Shown here: positions 11,776 through 22,300 of the stretch, piece after piece
Layout: the number at the start of each line of letters is the position of its first letter
Position numbering within the stretch: position 1 is the stretch's first letter
Source of the DNA: Limnephilus marmoratus
Lineage: Eukaryota; Arthropoda; Insecta; Trichoptera; Limnephilidae
DNA: 64,000 bases
Assembly: GCA_917880885.1 (NCBI GenBank)
Contig: OU862928.1
Location: 40,536,962-40,600,961 of the forward strand
Reading direction: 5' to 3'
The notes under the pieces: model-generated
The model's database searches: none
Told to the model about the DNA's origin: nothing
Seen by the model: only the letters and a program-made list of their open reading frames with translations
Program-made: the position numbers and the translations under genes

Positions 11776-12178
11776 GGAGGCGTCTACTAATATCTACAGG
11801 AATTCCAAAAACTGAAAAAATCGAACTAATATCTATGAGAACCAAAGTGTTGACGAATATCTACAGCTCAAACTGTTGACTAATATCTACAGCACTGGCA
11901 GAGGTTGGATTTGCAATTATGTATAGCATATTGGAATAACGTAATATTGCGTATGCAGTTTAAAAAACTTAATTTATGTAAGTATGTACGTAAAAATCCC
12001 TATTATCGGACTATTGTACACATTTAGCTGATTTGTCCAACCTACGCTCTGTAGATATTAGTTCAACCTACGCTCTGTAGATATTAGTCAACACTCTGAA
12101 GTTCGTAGATATTAGTTCAACATATGAGCTGTAGATATTCGTCCGACATACAGGCTGTAGATATTAGTATCTGGAGTC
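11776..12178. mobile_element. 403-bp foldback MITE with many subterminal repeats, 8-bp TSD
   Basis: It is flanked by a perfect GCTGAAAT duplication (11768-11775 and 12179-12186) within the RT codons GIQAE / EILKL. Copies of actaatatctacag lie in the left half (about 11785, 11823, 11853, 11878), and their inverse ctgtagatattagt lies in the right half (about 12051, 12074, 12104, 12131, 12155). The extreme ends match only loosely. There is no coding capacity. Eight-base duplications fit the hAT or P superfamilies. Confidence 0.75.
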
Positions 12179-12186
12179 GCTGAAAT

Positions 12187-13357
12187 CCTTAAACTCATAG
12201 GAAATAAAGGCATCCTAGTATTGGCCAGTCTCTTTAACTCCATATATACTACAGGAATTGTCCCACTAGATTGGATTCGATCCACTTTTGTTACTCTCCC
12301 AAAGAAAGCAAAAGCAAGAAAATTTAGTGACCACCGGACAATTAGTTTAATGAGCCACTTATTAAAGATATTTTTGCGAATTATACATGGACGCATATAT
12401 CGCAAAGTGGAAGAAAAGATAGGTGTCACACAATTTGGCTTTCGAAATGGTTTGGGTACTCGAGAAGCGTTATTTAGTATCCAAGTACTAATCCAAAGGT
12501 GTAGAGATGTGAATACAAATGTACATGCATGCTTCATTGACTTCCTTAAAGCATTTGATAGAGTTAGACACGACAAAATGATTCAAATTCTGAAAACCTT
12601 CGGGATAGACGATAAAGATATAAGGATAATAGGTAATCATTATTGGAACCAAAAAGGAGCAGTAAGAGTAGAGCAATGTCTAACAGACGAAGTAGAAATA
12701 AAGAGAGGCGTGCGACAGGGTTGTATTCTTTCACCTATGCTGTTCAACTTATATTCAGAAGAAATATTCAATGAAGCTCTGCAAGAAGCTACTCAAGGAC
12801 TTGTTATAAATGGGAAGATTCTGAACAACCTGTGTTATGCAGATGATACGGTACTTCTAACAAGTAACATTGAGGATTTACAACTTTTTCTGAATCAAGT
12901 AGTGAAGACTTGTGAGAATTTTGGGCTAGAACTGAATATAAATAAAACAAAATACATGCTCATAAGCAAAAATAACGCATTGGATGAACATCTTTATATT
13001 GCTGGAACAAAACTGGAGAAGGTACAAAGTATTGTATACTTGGGCTGCAATGTAAATGATAGATGGGATCCTTCAGTTGAAATCAAATGCCGCATTGAGC
13101 AAGCTCGTGCAACCTTTATCCGCATGAAAAAAATGTTCTGCAGTCATGATCTCAACCTTGGATTACGAATACGAATGGTCAGATGCTACATGTTTTCAAT
13201 ATTATTTTATGGAATGGAAGCATGGACGCTTACTGAAGAATTAATTAGTCGACTTGAGGCATTCGAGATGTGGATCTATAGAAGAATACTTAAAATTAGC
13301 TGGATGGACAGGGTCACAAATGAAGATGTTATGGTTCGGATGAATAAAGAAAAGTAA
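12187..13357 (+). CDS. Reverse transcriptase domain (non-LTR), fragment
   Basis: A 378-residue frame (first Met at 12221) covers the RT palm and thumb. Landmarks are TFVTLPKK, the substrate-binding strand CFIDFLKAFDRV, RGVRQGCILSP, and the catalytic YADD box (LCYADDTVLL), followed by NINKTKYM and YLGCNVN. The C-terminal MVRCYMFSILFYGMEAWTL is the usual end of RTE-like RTs. A stop at 13355 falls just before the remaining C-terminal part, so the protein is broken. The endonuclease domain is absent. Confidence 0.8.
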
Positions 13358-13514
13358 GTAGGTAATTAAAACCATAAAAATCCGAAAACTTCAATATCTT
13401 GGACACGTGATGAGATATCCAGAGAAGTATGAGATCTTGCATCTCATAATGCAGGGAAAGATTGCCGGAAGACGGGGCCCTGGAAGAAGGAGAACCTCAT
13501 GGCTGAAAACCTGA

Positions 13515-13946
13515 TGCTACGTCCAGACTGAAGCCAACCTTCCAACTCCGAACTAAGTTCGGAGTTGGAAGGTTGGCCGATCGTGTGGTCGCTGCGGCCA
13601 ACCCTGTGGCCAAATGGCGGACATGAAACAGCTGTAGCTACGCTGTATCTTTTTCCGTTTCCTACAATTATTACGTACGTATAATATACTTATATACACG
13701 ACATGTTTTCAAACAATTGTTATACCACTCTCCGTAATAATATAGTCATTTTAATAGTACGCGGCAGGGTGTGGACAGCTGCGGCAGGCTGGTTCGTGTG
13801 AGTTGGCCGTCGAGATCGCCTCGAAGGCGATCCTGGGCCAACGCGAACTCCAACCTTCCAACTCGAACTTCCAACGCACGAACACCCCTCCACACGATCG
13901 TCCAAACGTTTGAAGTTGGAACGTTGGCCGCAGTGTGGGCTTACCA
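13515..13946. mobile_element. 432-bp Harbinger-like MITE with TGA duplication
   Basis: Its inverted ends are about 30 bp: TGCTACGTCCAGACTG on the left and CAGTGTGGGCTTACCA on the right, followed inwards by gccaaccttccaac-type sequence. It is flanked by TGA on both sides (13512-13514 and 13947-13949). It interrupts the C-terminal codons of the LINE between LKT and RQWF. Three-base duplications of this kind fit the PIF/Harbinger superfamily. Both arms also hold internal hairpins of the gttggaaggttgg type. Confidence 0.7.
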
Positions 13947-14079
13947 TGAGACAGTGGTTTGACTGGTTTGGCCGGTCTACCGTGGAGCTGTTCCGGGCCG
14001 CAGTAAACAAAGTCCGCATAGCCAACATGATAGCCAACGTCCGTTGAACGGACAAGGCACAAGAAGAAGAAGATTATTG

Positions 14080-15124
14080 ACAAATCTAATAATTGGCTAA
14101 GAAGACATTGTGAACCGGTACTGTAGTTCAAAAACAACATTCCTCTCTCAAAAGTAGTATGTGTTTGGAAACCGGTAAAAAAACATGATAAAAAAACACA
14201 CTACAAACGACCATGAAAACCTTGCAAACATGATAAATATTTTGCATCAGGCAACACTGATGAGCTGTCTTGAGACCAGTGATGCCATGTCATAAAAATA
14301 AAATAAAAACATGTTTCCGTGGTAAAAAAATCATGTTTTAAGATGAAGCCATAATAAATAATGCAAAATCATATGTTTTTGTTTTGAAAATTTGATCGCT
14401 TAGAAGTATTGTAGATGCTTCAATTAAATACTGCGTGTAGAACATACCTTGGCCCTTAAAAATATCGAAGAACTACTGTCCACGGCACAGTAGTGAACTA
14501 GTGGATCACCTTAAAGGATAAAAAACATTTTCATAAAGGCTCGATGACACATGGCGAGTTGACAAGCTACCATCTTTTCGATGCTTGCGTATTTACAAAC
14601 ATGCAAAAATATACCTTATGGCGGTGTAATAAAGACTACTTTTGCTTGTAAATATTATTGAATTAGGTTGGCTTACAACTTTTATGACGTTACACCGCTG
14701 GAATGGAGAATGTTATTTTGGAAACGAATTTATTGGTGTTTTGGATTTGATTGATTGATTTTGATTTACAAGCGTGTCTAAAATGGTGTGGATGATTTTT
14801 AAACAATAAGTTTTCTCTGAAAGCTCTCATCTTTTTGTGATGTGATAAGTTACTTTTTATTCTTTGTTTGAAAAATCATTTTTTGTTAGTCCACAATGGT
14901 TAGTTGTCAGTTTTTTATAACACTATTTTCTCACTTATTTTGTTTGAAATCGAATTTAATTACATTGCAGATTTGTGCACATGTTTATATATTATCGGCT
15001 GAATTTTGGCATTAATTTTTATATGAAAATATTACTTTAATTTTGTATTTCACCATTATTTGTGATTTTTTTAAGAAACAATGTCAATGAAATGTAGAGA
15101 TCCGTTGTTTTATTCAAATTTTAG
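14080..15124. other. Upstream region of the zinc-finger gene
   Basis: 14100-14360 holds scraps of repeats that end or begin with cagtg(t/a)tgcc. The rest is AT-rich with no recognised exon. A polypyrimidine stretch and attttag lead into the first supported exon, so an upstream, possibly non-coding, exon is expected but was not identified. Confidence 0.45.
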
Positions 15125-16300
15125 GCGAACTTTGTGTACCAGCCAACTCAGAATATGATGAATATGGATCCAAATAATATTTATGGATCCAAAACTATTA
15201 ATTTGGATCAACAATATCATTACAACCACATGGGAGCCATGGATTGCAAAATGCCTCAACAAAACTACAACATGGCCAATCAGTATGCAGGATTTTACGC
15301 TCAACCCGAAACGACGCAGAATTATAATATAAATCATGTTATTCAAGAAGAAAAGCAAGATGCTCATTTTTATGGCAGTAAATTATTAAATAATGTACAG
15401 CAACATTCTGGAACAAATGTACGGGAAACGTACTTCAGCGATGTTATTGCAAAAGAAAAAGATATACTTGAAAAAAATTCACTTGAAATCGTTGCAAAGG
15501 AAAAAGATAACACGCAAAATACGGTTAAAAATCATGTTACTAAAGTGAAATTGCCGGTAAAAAAGTCGCAGCAGTTTAAAAAGTTGGACGGGTTATTTAA
15601 TTGTGATCTTTGCGATTACTCGAGTCGGAAAGTGAGCTCTGTTAAATCTCATCGCATGATTCATACCGGCGAACGTCCGTTTACCTGCGATTTATGTACT
15701 AAATCTTTCCGACAAAAGGAACATTTGAAAAATCACAGATTAACGCACACAAGAGAAAAGTTGTTTTTCTGCAATGAATGCCCTTACTCGTGCGGCGTTC
15801 GCGGGAGTATGGATCTTCATAAGCTGATTCACAGAGGTATTAAGCCGTATGTTTGTACAAAGTGTGATTATCGCTGCAGACGTCCGTTTGAGATGAAAAA
15901 ACACAGAGCGAAATGTGAGAGTGTCATACGGAAATGCGACTCGTGCGATAAAACATTTTCGAAGAAAAGCGCGTTGGCTGTACACAGAATAATGCATCTA
16001 GATTACTTGCAGTTTGCGTGCCGGCTTTGTGAATATACGGCGAAGTTACGAACGAGGTTTAAGAGTCATTTGGAGAAAATGCATCCGGAAAAGACGTTTT
16101 TTATTTGCCAGTCGTGTGATTTTTCATGTACGAAGAAACGATTGTTTAAGGAGCACAAGTTGAGCCACGGTGATAAGAGAAAGTGGTTTAAATGTGACGG
16201 GTGTGAATATTCTAGTTCTACTAAAAGTGCGTTGAAGGAACATGTTATAACTTGTATGGAAGACGATGCTCAACAAGAACAAGCGTTGGATTTATATCAG
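15125..16300 (+). CDS. Zinc-finger gene exon 1 (eight fingers)
   Basis: It follows attttag and ends at atcag|gtgcgt. The N-terminal 150 residues are Asn/Gln/Met-rich and then Lys-rich. Fingers begin FNCDLCDYSS, TCDLCTKSF, FCNECPYSC, VCTKCDYRC (a C2HC finger ending HRAKC), KCDSCDKTF, ACRLCEYTA, ICQSCDFSC and KCDGCEYSS (ending HVITC). Translation past 16300 turns into Phe/Tyr-rich intron sequence. Confidence 0.85.
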
Positions 16301-19300
16301 GTGCGTATTTCATTATTTTATTTTATTTATTTTGTTTATTTATTTTATTTTATTTTACTTTATTTGGGAAACAAACAGTTGTACATATTTTATTAAATAA
16401 TTACATTTGACAAATTTGCATGAACCAGTGAAGTTTCCACATTTGAGAATATTGAATTTAAAGAAAAAACAAAAAACTTATTAATATAAGAAGTTATACA
16501 TACATAATACCTAACTAGATTACAGAAAATCAGATGAAACCAACACATAGACATATGAATATTAATAGACCTGCCCTAAGCGATAAAAGCGTATTATTTC
16601 CCCCTCCCCGTACCGGTTCCATTGGAACCGGCTGGGATCGAGTATGGCTTCGCGTGAATCTAAAAAATGCGATGTCATCATTCTTCTGCGAGCCAGCGTC
16701 GAGCACTCAACGGTGAATTTTACGAAATAACAGCGCAAAAATAGTGGCTTGTGTTTTGAAAACGTGTAAAAATAGAAGTGAAAAAGAGAATAAACCCAAT
16801 TGTCGTATTACATTCCATAGGAAAGCATTATTTTACTTTATTATAAGCTTATTCAGATCACATAATATGGTCGTTTTTGTAACACACACTATCACTCGAG
16901 ACTCATGGCGTGTACTCGTCGCTGTTTTGTGGGGTAAGTAAATTATGAAACATTTGTAAAAGTGTCTTAACTAAATACGTCAACAAAATATTGGACTATG
17001 AAAATAGGCGAACTTTACTTTGCTGTATTTGGAATTTGTAAATTTGTTCATTTCGCGGTGAGCAATTCGCGCTCCCATGTAAAAAGGTGTATTCATTAAA
17101 GAGCAGAGTTTACTTTAACTAAATGGTGATATTATAATGCGAGATGCCCATATACTCTCAGATTGAGTTATTGACGAATCACATATCACCGAATTCACCT
17201 TCCCGCTCTGCGTCCCGCTGTAGTTAGTTTCTTCCCCTCACCTTTATGTTCTGGTCTATTAATATTCATATGTCTATGAACCAACATAATAAAATCAGAT
17301 GAAACCAACATAATAATTCATACGAAAATCAGATGAAACCAACATAATAAGAGAAAAACAATAAAATAAGGCACACAGCAGGATTCACGATCAACAATCT
17401 GTTTTGATCTTCTCCGTTACATATTTTGTGAATTGAACTGAGGACAAATGGAAAATATCAGCGTCTGAAAGGATATTGTTATATTTTGTGCACGTCCTTT
17501 TCAGAAATGTATGTTGTGAGTAGTTAGTTTTTGATTGTGGGATGTGGAATAGTTTGTTTGTTCTTGTATTACGTACTGGACAGTGGAAATGGATGTTTTC
17601 CAGAAGATAGTTGCTGTCAACAGCATTGTGTTTCTCTCATAAATTAATATTATGTTTGGTTTGGAATATTGTTTTTTTTTTACAAGTATATGTATCATTT
17701 TGGAAGGCGACGTACAGGTGGATAACCAACACCCATGCGTTGGGTTTGATGACTTTACAAGGGTGCAGTGGCGGTCCTTCCCTCGGGACAATTGGTCAAA
17801 AACCTCCCAAAATTATAAGATGACAGTAAAACATAATATTATTATGAAATATTAAGCAAATCAAAACAACTGGTATTATTCTAATGTATTTGAAATGATA
17901 GCCGGCAGCGGCAAGCAGTGACATCTAACATCTTAAATGGAAGCTTTCTTTCCCACGCACTACGATTGGCTGGGTCAAATTATGAAATGCCCCGATATCA
18001 TATCTTCTGTCTCTTTACGCACTACACAATAAACCAGATGGAAATATGTCCCTTTATAAAAAGTTTTCGGATTCTGAAGACGGTTTGGGTCATAGGCGTG
18101 AGAGAGAGAGAGCATGCTGAATATCATGCGTCTCAAAGAGATGGTTTGCTAAACGTAGGTTGATTTCGCATATTTTACGCTTGTCGCATGAAATAATTTA
18201 CTATATTAAACCTAATTTGACGTATGTGGGTGAATTTGACTCTCAAACTCGTTAGGTTCCTACAAATGAATATTATTATACTTAATTAGATATTGTATCG
18301 TAGGTAATATCATTTTTTTAAAGACCTTCCACTTCTGGACCCTTAGAGCCGCCTCTGCAAGGGTGCCCGGGTTAATGGGGTGAGGTTTGTCTAGGTGTTG
18401 GCGGCGAATGCGTTTGCTAACCTACTGCGTAGCAGGCCAGAATCAGGATCTGAGTGCGCTACAGCCAAATTACAAAGTCAGTGCTATCCCTAAGTAAACT
18501 TTACTCTTTAAATAGTCCAAATATATCACTTTGTTTTTTTATATGCTTACGGTAAAACAACATACAAATCAACAGTAACTTGACACCTCGAAATCCGCCC
18601 AGGTCTCCTACTCTTAAGGCAGTATTCGCTGGCTATCATTGTCTTACGATCATGATAAATAATTGATAATCATGCATTTTTTTATATGTAAACACAATCA
18701 ATAATTAGTAAGAAAGAAAGATTTCAATAATTTCATTTCTCGGAATGTCAATAACAAATAATTCAGAAGAGATGCGAGACATCTCTTGTTAAAAAGTGAC
18801 ACTGCTTAGTAATTTTTGTTATTAAGGTTAAACGTCACAAACATTATAATCTATTCATTCACAGATGGCGCTAATTAAATTATTGTAGGTTTTTAACACT
18901 TTTTGCACGTTATGGTTTAAAATGTATAGGTGAATTAATTGTTTGTGCCCGTACATATTTATTATGCACTAGAATAAATAGTTTTGTCCATAAACAAACC
19001 CAAATCATTAATTTTTGGAGATCGCTGGCAACGGTTAATATGCACTTTTTTTGAAAAAACCTTTTGATTCACCTTAATTACATTAAAAGGCAACTATTTG
19101 CAATGGGGGAAGTGGAAAATATTTCATTCTAAATTTCGATTACGTAAAATTAAAATTAGCTTTCGTCTTGTGAGATTGTACGCCATTAGCTATTAGCTCA
19201 TTCGCTGTCACTTTGGTATGTTGGTATTCCTGATACACTTGAATGTATAACGAACGGCTAGAAGATTTTGAAGGTACGGGGCACTTTCTTTTGTATCACA

Positions 19301-22300
19301 AACCATGTTACACAAACCTAACGTGGCCGGTAAACTACTTGAAAACTGGGATGTTTTTCTTGCCTTGACGCGAGTAGGCGTTATAAAGGGGCACTTTCTT
19401 TTGTATCACAAACCATGTTACACAAACCTAGCGTGGCCGCTAAACTACTTGAAAACTGGGATGTTTTTCTTGCCTTGACGCGAGTAGGCGTTATAAAGGG
19501 GCACTTTCTTTTGTATCACAAACCATGTTACACAAACCTAGCGTGGCCGCTAAACTACTTGAAAACTGGGATGTTTTTCTTGCCTTGACGCGAGTAGGCG
19601 TTATAAAGGGGCACTTTCTTTTGTATCACAAACCATGTTACACAAACCTAGAATTCCCATGTAGTCTGCTACGCTTTGCTCTAGCATCTTTTTGTACAGT
19701 AACAAGAATACCATAACAAAATGACATTTGAAAATGGACGGTCTCGTTTCACAGAATAAGAGCTAATTTTAATTTTACGTAATCGAAATTTAGAATGAAA
19801 TATTTTCCACTTCCCCCAATGCAAATAGTTGTCTTTTAATGTAATTAAGGTGAATCAAAAGATTTTTTCAAAAAAAAGTGCGTATTAACCATTGCCAGCG
19901 ATCTCAAAAATTTACCCCCAAATCTTTCAAGAAAGGCTGACAAATCAAATTTTTCACCGGTGACTCAATCCAATGTTGGATTTGTCGGCCTTTCTAGAAA
20001 TATTTGGCTTTGTTTATGGACAAAACTATTTATTCTAGTTCATAATAAATATGTACGGGCGCAAACAACTAATTCACCTTCATATTTTAAAACATAATGT
20101 GCGAAAAGTGCTAAAAACTTGCAATAATTTTATTGGCGCCATCTGTGAATGCATAGATTATAACGTATTTGATGTTTAACCTTAATCGAAGATTACAATG
20201 CACGGGGGGAACCTTTGTAAAAATTCTTCCTTGGAAACACGCCAAACGCGTGCCCAACATTTGTACACAGTTGACATTTGTCACACGAGAACGGGTTGTT
20301 TCTTCGACTTGTTCTTATGTTCAACAGCTCGGCTGTGGAATGATTTGCCGGCCTCTGTGTTTCCTCCTTCCTACAACATGGGACTCTTCAAGACCAATGT
20401 TCATTCCTTCCTCTCCTCAAAAAGACCCTCCACACAGCATCCCAGATGACATAGGCCCTGAGGGAAATTATTTTCCTCAAGACCTCCTGTGTGGAGTTAA
20501 TGTAAAAAAAAATCTCCTAATGATTAAATTGTTATTTCATTATAAATATGTAATACCTATGCTTTTGAAAATAAAATTTAATAGATATATTTAAAAAAAA
20601 TGCACAAAATGTTAGTAATACTGTTAGGTAACTTGAAGGGATTTATTAAAATTCAATTTTAATGTGAAATTTTTAATGGGGGGCCCCATGCAATAAATTG
20701 GCCACGGGTCTCAGATGGCATAGTTAAACCACTGGTCTTCGGGCATGCGCATTACAAATCACTAAAGTTTCATTGCAATCGGATGAATGATATAGGAACG
20801 CACATCTCAGATGGCATAGTTACGCCACTGGTCTTCGGGCATGCGCATTACAAATCACCAAAGTTTCATTGCAATCGGATGAATGATATAGGAACGCACA
20901 TCTCAGATGGCATAGTTACGCCACTGGTCTTCGGGCATGCGCATTACAAATCACCAAAGTTTCATTGCAATCGGATGAATGATATAGGAACGCACATCTC
21001 AGATGGCATAGTTACGCCACTGGTCTTCGGGCATGCGCATTACAAATCACTAAAGTTTCATTGCAATCGGATGAATGATATAGGAACGCACATCTCAGAT
21101 GGCATAGTTACGTCACTGGTCTTCGGGCATGCGCATTACAAATCACCAAAGTTTCATTGCAATCGGATGAATGATATAGGAACGCACATCTCGGATGGCA
21201 TAGTTACGCCACTGGTCTTCGGGCATGCGCATTACAAATCACCAAAGTTTCATTGCAATCGGATGAATGATATAGGAACGCACATCTCAGATGGCATAGT
21301 TACGCCACTGGTCTTCGGGCATGCGCATTACAAATCACCAAAGTTTCATTGCAATCGGATGAATGATATAGGAACGCACATCTCAGATGGCATAGTTACG
21401 CCACTGGTCTTCGGGCATGCGCATTACAAATCACCAAAGTTTCATTGCAATCGGATGAATGATATAGGAACGCACATCTCAGATGGCATAGTTACGCCAC
21501 TGGTCTTCGGGCATGCGCATTACAAATCACTAAAGTTTCATTGCAATCGGATGAATGATGTAGGAACGCACATCTCAGATGGCATAGTTACGCCACTGGT
21601 CTTCGGGCATGCGCATTACAAATCACTAAAGTTTCATTGCAATCGGATGAATGATATAGGAACGCACATCTCAGATGGCATAGTTACGCCACTGGTCTTC
21701 GGGCATGCGCATTACAAATCACTAAAGTTTCATTGCAATCGGATGAATGATATAGGAACGCACATCTCAGATGGCATAGTTACGCCACTGGTCTTCGGGC
21801 ATGCGCATTACAAATCACTAAAGTTTCATTGCAATCGGATGAATGATATAGGAACGCACATCTCAGATGGCATAGTTACGTCACTGGTCTTCGGGCATGC
21901 GCATTACAAATCACCAAAGTTTCATTGCAATCGGATGAATGATATAGGAACGCACATCTCAGATGGCATAGTTACGCCACTGGTCTTCGGGCATGCGCAT
22001 TACAAATCACCAAAGTTTCATTGCAATCGGATGAATGATATAGGAACGCACATCTCAGATGGCATAGTTACGCCACTGGTCTTCGGGCATGCGCATTACA
22101 AATCACCAAAGTTTCATTGCAATCGGATGAATGATATAGGAACGCACATCTCAGATGGCATAGTTACGCCACTGGTCTTCGGGCATGCGCATTACAAATC
22201 ACCAAAGTTTCATTGCAATCGGATGAATGATATAGGAACGCACATCTCAGATGGCATAGTTACGCCACTGGTCTTCGGGCATGCGCATTACAAATCACCA

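Larger units (their letters stand above)
11365..14073 (+). mobile_element. RTE-like non-LTR retrotransposon, 5'-truncated and twice interrupted
   Basis: Coding pieces run in order: a segment before the RT (11383-11595, EEYKRIHTEIRSKIRQAK), a frameshifted stretch to about 11775 (KLKRWKDYISELF, GKAEGPDGIQAE), the RT (12187-13357), a C-terminal stretch (QYLGHVMRYPEKYE, GRRGPGRRRTSWLK, to 13511) and the last residues after the second insertion (RQWFDWFGRSTVELFRAA ... NVR stop at about 14046). It ends in an aagaagaag tract, as RTE-like elements often do. A 403-bp MITE (11776-12178) and a 432-bp MITE (13515-13946) split it. Removing both restores the reading order, which proves they are insertions. 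Confidence 0.8.
18826..20181. mobile_element. TTAA-flanked foldback MITE, enlarged by a nested element
   Basis: TTAA lies on both sides (18822-18825 and 20182-20185), and the ends are GGTTAAAC and its inverse. The outer arms, about 180 bp (gcattcacagatggcgcc... gacaaaactatttattc), are inverted copies of each other and match the related element at 48750-49141. A second element, 19007-19916, sits between them. TTAA duplication is used by piggyBac and Kolobok; I cannot tell which applies. Confidence 0.7.

Noticed and set aside
12112..12676. Minus-strand open frames over the reverse transcriptase
   Set aside because: Shadows of the RT coding strand; no domain.
4737..14285. A 9.5-kb element bounded by CAGTGTTGCC-type ends (4737 and about 14268)
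   Set aside because: The ends resemble each other, but the flanking octamers differ and similar ends occur in several other places.
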